From positions 1-64,000 of the forward strand of contig CAWGVZ010000003.1 of assembly GCA_963826035.1 (NCBI GenBank): a DNA stretch of 64,000 nt, written 5' to 3'. The notes under the pieces are model-generated. The model ran no database searches, was not told where the DNA came from, and worked only from the letters and a program-made list of their open reading frames with translations. The stretch's first letter is position 1. Every line of letters starts with the position of its first letter. Positions 26,938-35,759 of this stretch are shown in pieces. The stretch comes from Actinophytocola sp963826035. Lineage in GTDB: Bacteria; Actinomycetota; Actinomycetes; Mycobacteriales; Pseudonocardiaceae. Both the position numbers and the translations under genes were made by a program.

Positions 26938-28098
26938 TCAGCGCCGCGCGGCCCGGTGTTCGGCCGCGGCGATCAGGCCGAGGATGTAGCCGTATCCGTG
27001 GGCGTAGGCCTGCGAGCGTCCGGGGTCGGCGTCGGTCTCCGGCACGTGGTCGGGGTCGACCGCGCCCGTGTACCCGGCCTCGGCGAGGATGTCGATGATC
27101 CGGGCGTGGTCGATGTCCCCGTCGTCGGGCCAGGTCTCGATGAAGTCGTCACGGTGGCCCTTGATGTTGCGTAGGTGGATGTTGAACACGCGCTCGGTCG
27201 CGGCGAGCCGCCGCAGGATCGGGTAGATCTCCCGCGTGGGCTCCCACAGCATCTCGGCGAGCGTGCCGCAGCACAGGTTGAGCCCGTGGTACGGGCTGGA
27301 CCTCAGCTCGAGGAACCGGAACAGGCCCTTGCCGCCCGGTACGCTGAGCACGTTCTCCTCGACGCCGCGGTACCCGCCGGGCGGCGTGCCGGGATCTTGC
27401 GGATGGCAGGCCAGCCGGACGCGGTACTCCTCGGCCACCGGGACGACCCGTTCGAGGAAGTAGTCGATCCGCTCCCAGTAGGTGTCCGGGTCGACCTTGC
27501 CCGCGATGGTGTCCGGCAGACTCCGGTCGAGGTCGGCTGCCCGGTACTGGCGCAACGTCACGCCGCCGCGGCCGGTGACCTCGCCGGTGGTGAGCACGCC
27601 GAGCAGGCTCATGTTGTACTTGATCGTCCCGACGCCCGCCTTCGCGCAGGCGACGATGTTCTTCTGGACGTCCTCGATGTCGCGGTCCCGGTCGGGGCTC
27701 TTCCCGGTCATGATCCCTGGCCGGTGGTCGCTGTCGATCAGTGAGGACTTCAGGAACGGCAGGGCGACCATGTCCATCTCCATGCCCTGGCCCTCGATAC
27801 GTTCCTTCTCGGCCGCGACCTCGGACTCGAGCCAGTAGCCGCGGTCACCGGTCTGCTGGTCGTAGGGCGGGTCCACCGGGTAGCCGCACACCCGCGCGAC
27901 GCCGTGTCGTTTGAACTCCTGGAGCGCCTCGGGTGTCCTGGCCCGCCGCTGCGTGCCCAGCACCATCGTCGGTTTCGCCGGGTGCCTGCCCGACGGCGCC
28001 GCCTCGACCGGTGCGCCCATCATCGACACGAGGCCCGCGCCGGCCGTCACCGCGCCGCCGCGCAACAGCGACCTGCGATCCACCTTGATCGAAGCCAT
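26938..28098 (-). CDS. Tat-exported mannonate dehydratase-like (UxuA) TIM-barrel protein
   Basis: A twin-arginine signal (KVDRRSLLRGGAVTAGAGLVSM) precedes a 355-residue barrel. Segments resembling UxuA are visible: LACHPQDPGTPPGG, a Cys-containing NLCCGTLAEM and VFNIHLRNIKG, which in UxuA carry metal ligands and catalytic residues. UxuA normally acts in the cytoplasm on D-mannonate, so export is unusual and a different substrate is likely. It begins 26 bases after the stop of the MBL-fold gene, also a Tat substrate, so both probably act together outside the membrane. Confidence 0.8.
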   Translation of the reverse strand: MASIKVDRRSLLRGGAVTAGAGLVSMMGAPVEAAPSGRHPAKPTMVLGTQRRARTPEALQEFKRHGVARVCGYPVDPPYDQQTGDRGYWLESEVAAEKERIEGQGMEMDMVALPFLKSSLIDSDHRPGIMTGKSPDRDRDIEDVQKNIVACAKAGVGTIKYNMSLLGVLTTGEVTGRGGVTLRQYRAADLDRSLPDTIAGKVDPDTYWERIDYFLERVVPVAEEYRVRLACHPQDPGTPPGGYRGVEENVLSVPGGKGLFRFLELRSSPYHGLNLCCGTLAEMLWEPTREIYPILRRLAATERVFNIHLRNIKGHRDDFIETWPDDGDIDHARIIDILAEAGYTGAVDPDHVPETDADPGRSQAYAHGYGYILGLIAAAEHRAARR

Positions 28099-28124
28099 GC
28101 CTTCTGTGTGTCCTTTCTGGAGTG

Positions 28125-30269
28125 TCACCGAACGGCCCGGAACACCGGGGAACCGTCCGTTGGTACCGCGATCGCGCTCGCGGGTGTCAGGTCGACGAGA
28201 TATGTCCGCCCGGCGCGGACATCTCGAGCCACGGCACGCGCCCCTTCCTCGGTGGCGAACCGTTGTGTGCGCAGCACTTCCGTGCCACCGGGCCGGATCG
28301 ACTCGACCGGTCCCACCCCGGGCAGGAACCCGCGGTAGGAGTCCTGGACGTCGAGTTCGAGCTGGACGTACCAGCCGCCCGGGTCGTGCACGAAGCTGTC
28401 GGTGCCGATCGCGATCCCGTTCGCCAGCAACGGCAGCCGCGGGTTGACGTTCTGCGCCTTGTCGAAGCCGTGCAGGACCTGGCCGCCGTCGACGAGCCGC
28501 ACACGCACGTCCCGCACGCCGTCCTCCCGCCCTGGTTTGGGCGGGCCGAGCGCCTCGATGCTGCGCGTCGCCACCTGGTACCGCTTCTCCAGGTAGTTGA
28601 CCCATTCGCCGCGCGTCAGCGCGGCGAGCATGGTCAGGCGACGGCCACGGTTCGCCGGGTCACGGTTGTAGGCCTTGAGTGCCTGGTAGACCTCGATGAT
28701 CGGGTACTGGTTGGCGTGCTGCCCGGCCACGAAGTCGACGTCGACGGTCTGCTGCAGCCAGGCCAGGTTGTGGGCGAACCCCAGCCGCCGCCAGCCGTTT
28801 GTCCCGGTCGGGGTCCCGTTGTTCCAGCCGTACCCGCCCATGTAGCCGAACGTCAGCGGCTTGCGCTGGTGGCGCACCTCGAACACGAACGACGTCGACC
28901 CGGCCGTGTGCCCTGGTGTCCACAGCGGCTTGATGCGGACGTTGCCGAAGTCCAGCCACCGGTCGTAGTCGAAGAACCGGGTGCGTTCCCGGATCAGCGT
29001 CTGGCTCGCCGGCAGGTCACCCGGCAGGTCCCACGAGTTGCCGACCGCGTCGGACGCGATGCCGATGATGTCCTCGCGCGGTGACAGCAACTCGACCCGG
29101 CCGCCCGCGTTCTCGATCATCGTGACCAGCTCGACGGTCGCGCCGTAGTGGTCGCCGTGCCCGTGCGGCATGAGCACGCAGTCGATGTCCCTCGGGTCGA
29201 ACCCGACCGCCTCGATGTTCATCCAGTACTGGTAACCACTGTTCGGCCAGCCGGTGTCGAGCAGCACCAGCCGGTCCTCGCAGCGGAACAGGTACAGGGA
29301 CACCTCGTTGTCACCCACGCAGTAGAACGTGCCGGGCACGATCTCGAACGGTTCGGTGCTGCGTGTGTACGGTGCGGCGGTCACGCCGGTCGCGACGATG
29401 TCCGCGTACGGCACGCCGGACACCGGATCGACGCCCTTGTCCGCGAGCAGAGCGCTCCGCGTCGGCACATCCCACACCGGTTTGCCGTCGGACCGGTCCC
29501 GCGGGGTGAAGTAGAAGACCTGCCGGACCCGGGCTCTCGACGCATCGCGGTAGCTCCGATCGAACACCACGAACGCGGCCTGGCGGTCGGTGGTGGTGTA
29601 AGCGTGGTCGCGGGTCACCGGGATCGCGCCCACCACGGACGGCGCCGACGCCGCCCAGTCCCGCGTGTCGACCTGGTAGACCTCGACGTCGTCCGCGAAC
29701 CGGTACGTCTCCTCATACCGACGGACCGGCCTGGACAGCGGCCTGCCCGCGATGTCCTCGGTGATCTCCCTGCCGTCGCCGACGGTGATCGTGGTCCGAT
29801 TCCTGGCGTAGACCCAGCCCGCCGCGACCATCGCGCCAGGCACACCGTCACGCCTGGCCAGTTCCGGCCCGTACTTCTGCGTCACGAACACCGGGTTCGC
29901 GCCCTTGATGAGCGCGATGTGGAAGGTGTCGACGACGTTCCTGGCGACCACGACGTCCCGGCCGGACGTCACGAAGTCGACCAGCGCGCCTTCGGTGACC
30001 GACGCCGCGATGGCCATGGCGTCGGCCTCACTCACCGGCCTGGTGTGGACGGTCGTGCGTCTGCCCTGGGTGAGCAGGGGGACGCCGACCCGTACCGTGC
30101 CGCCGTCCCCGGTGATCTCGGGTGCGCCGATGACGAAACCCACCGACACCCGATGGTTGTCCGAAGCGGACTCAGCGGCGGCCGTGCCACCGGCCGTCGC
30201 GATGGCGCCGCTTCCCGCGAGTACGGCACCCGCGCGCAACAGCGAGCGCCGATCCATAGTCGTACCCAT
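28125..30269 (-). CDS. Tat-exported metallo-beta-lactamase-fold hydrolase, two-part
   Basis: The twin-arginine leader MDRRSLLRAGAVLAGSG marks export. Residues roughly 370-580 form an MBL domain with the zinc motif HGHGDHYGA, LWTPGHTAGSTSF and a later His in AGQHANQ. About 300 residues before it and 130 after have no family I recognise. GGGAG supports ATG 30269; ATG 30257 directly before the RR motif is an alternative. It is the first gene of a two-gene operon with the UxuA-like protein. The substrate is unknown. Confidence 0.78.
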   Translation of the reverse strand: MGTTMDRRSLLRAGAVLAGSGAIATAGGTAAAESASDNHRVSVGFVIGAPEITGDGGTVRVGVPLLTQGRRTTVHTRPVSEADAMAIAASVTEGALVDFVTSGRDVVVARNVVDTFHIALIKGANPVFVTQKYGPELARRDGVPGAMVAAGWVYARNRTTITVGDGREITEDIAGRPLSRPVRRYEETYRFADDVEVYQVDTRDWAASAPSVVGAIPVTRDHAYTTTDRQAAFVVFDRSYRDASRARVRQVFYFTPRDRSDGKPVWDVPTRSALLADKGVDPVSGVPYADIVATGVTAAPYTRSTEPFEIVPGTFYCVGDNEVSLYLFRCEDRLVLLDTGWPNSGYQYWMNIEAVGFDPRDIDCVLMPHGHGDHYGATVELVTMIENAGGRVELLSPREDIIGIASDAVGNSWDLPGDLPASQTLIRERTRFFDYDRWLDFGNVRIKPLWTPGHTAGSTSFVFEVRHQRKPLTFGYMGGYGWNNGTPTGTNGWRRLGFAHNLAWLQQTVDVDFVAGQHANQYPIIEVYQALKAYNRDPANRGRRLTMLAALTRGEWVNYLEKRYQVATRSIEALGPPKPGREDGVRDVRVRLVDGGQVLHGFDKAQNVNPRLPLLANGIAIGTDSFVHDPGGWYVQLELDVQDSYRGFLPGVGPVESIRPGGTEVLRTQRFATEEGARAVARDVRAGRTYLVDLTPASAIAVPTDGSPVFRAVR

Positions 30270-30873
30270 GCATGTACTCCCACCTGTCCTAACGAGACAT
30301 ACGGAAACCCTGTCTCCGTTGGGGAACGCCGCACCGGTGCGCACGGACAGGCCGAGCCTAAGTCGCGGGGATCGCAGCCGTCCAACGCCGTTTGGGCATC
30401 ACCTGATGCCGCACCGGCATCGCTTCGGCGGACGGGCTCCGTCCAGCGGCGGGAGCTGGCGGCGGACAAAGGACCGCCGAGTAACGGGTGCTCGCTGCGC
30501 ATCCTGCGCCCCGGTCATGACCTCGCGGTCGGCGAGCCGGACGAGCTCGCGCTGGAACGCCAGCGTCGCGTCCCGGTCCACGACCTGATGTCGGAGAAGT
30601 CGCCGTGCACCAGGCCACCGAAGCCTTGTCCGGCCTCCGCCGACGCGGCTGACCCGCGGCGCTCCGGCGTGCCGGCCCATCGCCCCCGGTCCAACAAGGT
30701 GACGGCCGGTTCAAAGACCCGACGTCGTGCTCGGCCGGACCGACGTCGAGCCGGCGGGTGTCCTGCCGCTGGTGCTACGCCGTGCGCACATCTCGTCCTA
30801 CCGGGCGGGCACGGGTGTTCGGCCGAACCTTCCAACACGGTGACCGCTCCGGAGGAGCAGGAGGCGGGAACTT
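30270..30873. other. intergenic region without a supported gene
   Basis: Roughly 600 bases upstream of the MBL gene. Minus-strand frames give short, mutually overlapping peptides with no recognisable family. It may include the MBL operon promoter close to 30270-30330. Confidence 0.4.
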
Positions 30874-31338
30874 TCAGGACTTGAAGGACTTTCCCGACTC
30901 GGCCAGCACCTCGCTGAGGATGCGGACGGCTTTGGGGCCCGTCCCGTGCAGTTCCAGCAGTTCCGCCTCGGTGTGCTCCGCGGCGTCAGCGAGGCTGGTC
31001 ACGCCTGCCGCGACGAGGGCTTGGGTGGCTGGGGTGCCGATGGACTTGGGGAGGTCGCCCACCTTGCCCGCCACGGCCTGGTCGGCCGCCTTCCTGGCGT
31101 CGGCGAGGTCCTTGGGCGCCCGGGCGAACCAGGCGTGCCGCACCCGGTGGTTGAGCTGTTGGCCGTTGATGTCGAAGGGGGCCCGGACGCCGGAGGGCTT
31201 GCCGCTGCCGCTCGCGACCCGTTCGGCCGTGGGGTGTTCGGAGAGGACCCGGTCGGCGTCCTCCTTGGCCAGGTGGAGGCGGACGCCGCCCTCGCCGTCC
31301 GTCGCGGCGTGTCCATTCAGGGGTGACCTGGTGGTCAT
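30874..31338 (-). CDS. helix-hairpin-helix protein of unknown role
   Basis: The 154-residue product ends with a HhH-type unit: IGTPATQALVAAGVTSLADAAEHTEAELLELHGTGPKAV is spread over residues 100-140, and its core LLELHGTGPKAVRILSEVL fits non-specific DNA-binding hairpins. The N-terminal half (VRLHLAKEDADRVLSEHPT, LNHRVRHAWFARAPKDL) is not recognised. ATG 31338 overlaps the end of an IS66 remnant by four bases, so insertion may have reshaped its promoter. Related short HhH proteins are common in actinomycetes and uncharacterised. Confidence 0.65.
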   Translation of the reverse strand: MTTRSPLNGHAATDGEGGVRLHLAKEDADRVLSEHPTAERVASGSGKPSGVRAPFDINGQQLNHRVRHAWFARAPKDLADARKAADQAVAGKVGDLPKSIGTPATQALVAAGVTSLADAAEHTEAELLELHGTGPKAVRILSEVLAESGKSFKS

Positions 31339-31950
31339 GCCGATGTGGCGATGCTCCAGGGGTCACCCAGAAAGGCGTTGCGCAGAGCTGTGAAGACTTC
31401 GACGCCGTGGGCTTTGGCTGTGGCGATGTAGGAACGGACGCGGCAGAACGCGGTCAGTCCTTGTATGCTGCGCCAACTCCCGCTGATCTTGGCTTGGAGC
31501 TTGGCCATCCTGATCGCCTGCTCGGCAGGGTTGTTCGTCCACTCGACGTCGAAGTCCAGGTGAAGTACAGGACTTGGTCGACGCGCTCACGCATCCGTTT
31601 CGCCAGCTTGTAGGCGTTGTGACTACGGCCGGCGGTCCCGGGGGTGTTCGCGTCGATGCCCTGCTGCGCGGTGTTGAGATACAGGTCCCGCAGGCTCTCG
31701 CTCGTGGCCGCGGGCAGGCTGGCCGCGGCGTGGGCGGTCGCGGTGTCGACGGTGCGTCGTGCCTTCTTCAAGGTCTGGCGCATCTGCTCGGCCCACGCCT
31801 GAGCGACCGGGTCGGACTCCCACACCGCCTTGAGGTCACGCATCAAGTGCGCGCAACACAGTTGGACGTGCGCGACCCGGCCGCCTCGGGTGGGTCGCTG
31901 TACTTGTGGTAGCCGTGCCAGTCGTCCCGGATGTCCGTGCTAGCGCACCG
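31335..31950 (-). pseudogene. IS66-family transposase remnant
   Basis: Pieces of an IS66 transposase C-terminal half lie in three registers: DDWHGYHKYSDPPEA near 31930, then HVQLCCAHLMRDLKAVWESD through RMRERVDQVLYF, then DFDVEWTNNPAEQAIRMAKLQAK and the end of the gene at 31335. At least two frameshifts and loss of the N-terminal half make it inactive. IS66 termini of a related element occur at 49829-50732. Confidence 0.85.
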
Positions 31951-32285
31951 CGCGCCTCAAATTGTGCCGCTACCGCTGCGCCTTCCGTATTCACCGCGAC
32001 CTACACGCCATCGATCGGCGACCTGCTGTCTGGGTGTCACAAATGTTTGATCGGAACTAATTATGGACCTTTTCTATCCCGATGCAACGAGCTGTGGTCG
32101 ACGACGTGTTTAACGTTCCGCCACGTTTAACACTCCAGTCGCAACCCATAGTTCTGGGTGTGCTGCGCTGGTAGTGGGCTTGTCGGGCGCGGCGAGCAGG
32201 GGCTCGAGGTGCGCACTCCCTTGTCCGGCAACTGGTTCGGGCGACCACTGACCGAGCCGCTGGATCTCACGGGCGCTCGACGCTC
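31951..32285. other. lower-GC spacer with no gene
   Basis: This stretch is visibly lower in GC than its surroundings (for example 32030-32110) and contains no reading frame or RNA structure I can support. Confidence 0.4.
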
Positions 32286-32440
32286 AAGTTTGACGTGAAG
32301 GCCGGGCCGACGGCCGGCACCTCCGACGAGATCGAGTGCCCGCCGGGGTGACCCTCGACCTCAGTCAGGTCAACGCCGTCTGGGTCTTCCTCCTCAAGGG
32401 TGGTGGCCAGGTCCACATCGACAACGTCCGCGCCGAGTAA
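32286..32440 (+). pseudogene. C-terminal fragment of a secreted carbohydrate-active protein
   Basis: In one frame the sequence reads VTLDLSQVNAVWVFLL, then KGGGQVHIDNVRAE and a stop at 32440, a pattern seen at the end of carbohydrate-binding beta-sandwich domains of glycoside hydrolases. A shifted frame upstream reads FDVKAGPTAGTS, the preceding strand. Nothing else of the gene remains. Confidence 0.55.
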
Positions 32441-32910
32441 CGACACGCATCCCACTCGCCGTACCGGGCTGCCGTCGGTCCATGCCGGGTGAGCGTGGAA
32501 CCCGGTGAAGTCCAGATGGCCGCAATCGTAGTCGGCCAGCACGTCCATACCGTCCACCCACAGCTGGGACAGCACCAGGAAGTCCGGGCCGTAGCCGAGA
32601 CCAAGCCGTTCGGCATCGTCGGAGCGGATCAGGTCGTGCTCACGCACTCAGCGCATGGTGCGTGACCGCACCCAGGACAGGTAGGGACTGGTCCGTCGTC
32701 GGTGAGCCTGAATTCGCGTGTTGTTGACACTCAACACCTACTGCAGGACCTTGCTGTTTCCGCCATCGAACCGACGTTCACGCCGGTGTCGTCAACTCCC
32801 GCGCGTGTTGGCGAGCGGCAGCTCGTGTGCGCTGGTACATCCGCGTTTCGCCATTCCGCCGTTGGTGTTCCGATTCAGACGACAACCGCAATGGCGCGGT
32901 GCGCTCAAGT
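32441..32910. other. intergenic region upstream of the cluster regulator
   Basis: A minus-strand frame (32647-32267) gives a 126-residue peptide with no recognisable family and overlaps the fragment above, so I do not call it. The right end should contain the promoter of the TPR-type regulator. Confidence 0.4.
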
Positions 32911-32927
32911 AAGGTCACAGTGACCTT
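32911..32927. promoter_or_regulatory. perfect palindrome upstream of cluster regulator
   Basis: AAGGTCACAGTGACCTT has perfect 8-bp arms around one base and ends 20 bases before the regulator start at 32948. Position and symmetry suit a dimeric repressor, most simply autoregulation. Confidence 0.6.
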
Positions 32928-32947
32928 CTGCATTCAGGAGAGTTCCA

Positions 32948-34207
32948 GTGGCGGTCCGCAAGTCCAACGAAAGACTCCGCGCACTACTGTCACTATCCTG
33001 TTGCAGTGGCGCCACCCTGGCCCGGGAGATCAACATCGTCGCCACGGAAAGCGGTGGGCGCACGTCCTACAGCCGAGCGTCGGTGGGCCAGTGGCTGGCC
33101 GGCGCCACTCCCCGCCGACCGGTTCCCCACTACGTCGTGGAGGTGCTGTCCCGGCGCCTCGGCCGTCCGGTCACGCTGGCCGAAGCCGGGTTTCCCGAGG
33201 AGCGCGCGCCCGTCGTGTACAGCGTGGCGGAGCTGTCCGTACCGGCGTGGCCGGACGCCGGAGCGCTGATCACCAGGCGACCGGTACGCCGCACTGGTCC
33301 GGTCGGGTTCGGGCAGGCGGAAGTGAACGCCGCCCGCACCGCGCTCCGCGTGTTCTCCGACGCCGAGCACACCCTGGGGGCCGGTCATGTGCGGCAGGCG
33401 CTCACCCAGTACCTCAAGACCGGCGTCGAGCCCCTGCTGCAGGGCGCTCGTACCTCGGCGAATACCCACAGGGAGCTGCTGTCGATCGCGTCACAGCTGC
33501 ACTACCTCTGCGGCTTCACCTGGTTCGACGACGAACTGCACGGTGGCGCGTTGCGCCACTACCGTGCCTCGCTGCGTCTGGCCGCCGAAGCGCACAATGC
33601 GGAGGTGTACGCGATCGCGCTGCGCGCCATGAGCGTCCAGGCACACGTGCTCGGCCATCGCAACCAGGCTGTTCGGCTGGCGGAGGTCTCCACCGAGACC
33701 CTGGTGGACAAGGCATCGCCGCGGCAGGCGTTCGTCGTGGGCCAACTCGCCGTGGCACGGGCCGCGGCGGGCGAACGACACGCCGCCGTGACCGACCTGC
33801 GCAGAGCCGAGCGGCACTTCGAGCGGGACGCCGACCCACAGGTCATCGGCACGCACCACGCGGCGTCGCTCGCGCATCAGCGAGCCGCGGTGTGCACCGC
33901 GTTGCATGACCGGGTCGGTGCGACAAGGGCTCTCATGGAGTCGATCCGGCACCGTCCGGCCACGGAACTGCGGTCGCGCGCGATCACGTTGGCGATGTTG
34001 GCGGAACTGCAGTTGGGCTCCGGCGAACTCGAGCGAGCCGTCGGCACCTGGCAGCGTTTCCTCGACACGTACCTCCTCATCAATAGCGGACGGGCGACGA
34101 ACGCCGTGGCCGTCATGAGATCAACGCTGCGTCCGCACCGCCGAAATCGAGGTGTCGCGGACCTGTTGACGCGATCAGCCGAACTCCGCGACAGCCGAAG
34201 GACCTGA
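32948..34207 (+). CDS. XRE/TPR-type transcriptional regulator, left cluster boundary
   Basis: The 419-residue protein has an N-terminal helix-turn-helix region (residues 5-60; YSRASVGQWLAGATPRRPV is the recognition part) followed by helical repeats resembling TPRs, as in many actinomycete cluster-situated regulators. CAGGAG lies eight bases before the GTG start. It points into the rightward arm of the biosynthetic cluster, 127 bases upstream of the acyl-CoA-dehydrogenase homologue. A second regulator of the same general design closes the cluster at 49100, so the two probably control the two arms. Confidence 0.82.
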   Translation: MAVRKSNERLRALLSLSCCSGATLAREINIVATESGGRTSYSRASVGQWLAGATPRRPVPHYVVEVLSRRLGRPVTLAEAGFPEERAPVVYSVAELSVPAWPDAGALITRRPVRRTGPVGFGQAEVNAARTALRVFSDAEHTLGAGHVRQALTQYLKTGVEPLLQGARTSANTHRELLSIASQLHYLCGFTWFDDELHGGALRHYRASLRLAAEAHNAEVYAIALRAMSVQAHVLGHRNQAVRLAEVSTETLVDKASPRQAFVVGQLAVARAAAGERHAAVTDLRRAERHFERDADPQVIGTHHAASLAHQRAAVCTALHDRVGATRALMESIRHRPATELRSRAITLAMLAELQLGSGELERAVGTWQRFLDTYLLINSGRATNAVAVMRSTLRPHRRNRGVADLLTRSAELRDSRRT

Positions 34208-34301
34208 CAGTCACTCGGTCGGGCTCATGCGACGACCCCGAACAACAACATCTGTTGCCACCAAGGAAGTTGGCCTTCGAGGGTGCTCCTCGTCCTAGCG
34301 T

Positions 34302-34322
34302 TCACCGGGAACCCACCGGTGA
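34302..34322 (+). promoter_or_regulatory. inverted repeat before the rightward arm
   Basis: TCACCGG and CCGGTGA are separated by seven bases just upstream of the GTG at 34335 and overlap the GAGGAG ribosome-binding region. It may be an operator or a hairpin that masks translation. Confidence 0.35.
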
Positions 34323-34334
34323 GGAGATGGACGC

Positions 34335-35492
34335 GTGTGCACCGAGGTTGACGTGGCGAAGTTGGTCGAACAGCGATGGGGTGCCTTGCTCGCGCAGATG
34401 GGCAAAGCCGCCGACCACCGGCAACTGGTCGGCGAGGTCGTGCCGCGCGAGTTCTTCGCGATGGCGGGTGCGGCCGGGCTCATCGGTTTCGCCTTCCCTC
34501 AGGACATCGGCGGCGGCGGAGCCGATCTGCCGACGTGGGGCGCGGTGATGGAGGAGTTCGCGCGAGTGTGCGCCGAGCCCGCGTTCCCGATCGTGATGAG
34601 CATGGGCACGGGCGTGGCGAGCGTGCTGCAGGCCTGCGGCAGACCAGACCTGGCCGAGGGCTACGTTCAACCGATCATCCGCGGCGAGCGGACGGCGACA
34701 CTGGCGTTCTCCGAGGACGCCGACCCGTTCTCCATGCGGACCGAGTTGCGTCGCGTCGAAGGCGGATATCTGTCGTCCGGCGAGAAGGACTTCATCACGG
34801 GCGCGATGACCGCCGACGTCTTCCTCACCTACGGCCGCGACGAAGCCGGTCGTGTCGTGGGCTTCCTGGTCCACTCCGACGACGACGGGGTCGAGGTGCT
34901 TCCCGCGTCCGGCCTCGGCTTCCGCACCAGCGGCATGGGCAGGCTGGTGCTGCGGAACGTACCGATCGCGGCCGACCGCGTCATCGGTACGGACGGCCTC
35001 ACCCACGCGCAGCACTATCTGAACCACCGCCGCCTGATTCTCGCCTGCCTCGTCACCGGCATGATGCGCGCCCTGCTGGCTCGATGTGTGACCAGGCTGC
35101 GCACGACCGTCCGCCACGGCGGGCCCGTGACGGAGCTGCCCAACGTGCAGGCGGCGATCGGCCGGATGCACATCGCCGTCGAAACCACCAGGGCCGTCGT
35201 GGCCTCGACACTCGCCAGAGTCGCCGACGGCGTCGTGGACCCCGTGTTCGACATCGGCATCTCCGCGGCGAAACACTTCGCGACCGAGCAGGCGCTCCTC
35301 CTCGTGACCCAGGCATTTCGCGTGCTGGGCGGTCACGCCTACTACGGCGATCCCCATTACGGAATCTTCCTGCAGGACTGCGTCGCCCTGTTGTGCGCGG
35401 CCGGAACGCAGGAGCTCATCGAGGTCAACATCGGCGCACTGGTCACCGTGGGCCTGGGCGAGCCAACCGAGAAGAGCGAGGTCCTGACATGA
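34335..35492 (+). CDS. acyl-CoA dehydrogenase homologue lacking the catalytic Glu
   Basis: The 385-residue protein follows the acyl-CoA dehydrogenase fold: FAD/substrate segment TLAFSEDADPFSM, a beta-domain with DFITGAMTADVFLTYGR, and the C-terminal VLGGHAYYGDPHYGIFLQD. Where the family has YEGT with the catalytic base, this protein has CAAGTQELIE, so Ala356 replaces Glu. The ordinary alpha-proton abstraction therefore cannot work as usual; it may oxidise an activated substrate, act as a flavin oxygenase or use another base. GTG at 34335 follows GAGGAG. Its stop overlaps the sulfur-carrier start (ATGA). Confidence 0.85.
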   Translation: MCTEVDVAKLVEQRWGALLAQMGKAADHRQLVGEVVPREFFAMAGAAGLIGFAFPQDIGGGGADLPTWGAVMEEFARVCAEPAFPIVMSMGTGVASVLQACGRPDLAEGYVQPIIRGERTATLAFSEDADPFSMRTELRRVEGGYLSSGEKDFITGAMTADVFLTYGRDEAGRVVGFLVHSDDDGVEVLPASGLGFRTSGMGRLVLRNVPIAADRVIGTDGLTHAQHYLNHRRLILACLVTGMMRALLARCVTRLRTTVRHGGPVTELPNVQAAIGRMHIAVETTRAVVASTLARVADGVVDPVFDIGISAAKHFATEQALLLVTQAFRVLGGHAYYGDPHYGIFLQDCVALLCAAGTQELIEVNIGALVTVGLGEPTEKSEVLT

Positions 35493-35755
35493 CTTTCCGA
35501 TTCACCGGTCTGTTGCTGCGTTTCGTCGGCTATCAACGCACAACCGAGATCACGGCCACGAACCTGGCTGACGCGCTTCGCCAGCTGCGCGAGAGGTTCC
35601 CTCAGCTGAGGCCCGTGCTCTGGGACGAGTCGGACAACCTCATCCGGGTGCACCGGTTGCTGCTCAACGGGGAGCTCGTCGGCAAACCCGACGACGAACT
35701 GCCGCTGCGTGACACCGATCAGATCGAGGTCCTGACCGCCATCGCGGGAGGCTGA
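35489..35755 (+). CDS. ThiS/MoaD-like ubiquitin-fold sulfur carrier
   Basis: The 88-residue protein has the beta-grasp pattern LLLRFVGYQRTTEI, LADALRQLRERFP, VHRLLLNGELV, LRDTDQIEVLTAIAGG and ends exactly in Gly-Gly. In this family an E1-like enzyme adenylates the C-terminal Gly and converts it to a thiocarboxylate that donates sulfur. It is translationally coupled to the acyl-CoA-dehydrogenase homologue, so it is a dedicated cluster component. No E1, JAB peptidase or sulfurtransferase gene is present in the window, so activation would rely on housekeeping MoeB/MoeZ-type enzymes. A structural, non-sulfur role is possible. Confidence 0.88.
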   Translation: MTFRFTGLLLRFVGYQRTTEITATNLADALRQLRERFPQLRPVLWDESDNLIRVHRLLLNGELVGKPDDELPLRDTDQIEVLTAIAGG

Positions 35756-35759
35756 ACCG

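Noticed and set aside
26402..26989. Overlapping frames on both strands upstream of the AroE-like gene
   Set aside because: Arg/Pro-rich composition and no homology signal; typical artefacts of high-GC DNA.
30515..30838. Possible kinase motif (GLVHGDFSD) on the minus strand
   Set aside because: Only a few residues resemble an aminoglycoside phosphotransferase; flanking sequence does not continue the fold.
29148..30884. Long + strand frame opposite the MBL gene
   Set aside because: It mirrors the codon phase of the real minus-strand gene, which has zinc motifs and a Tat signal.
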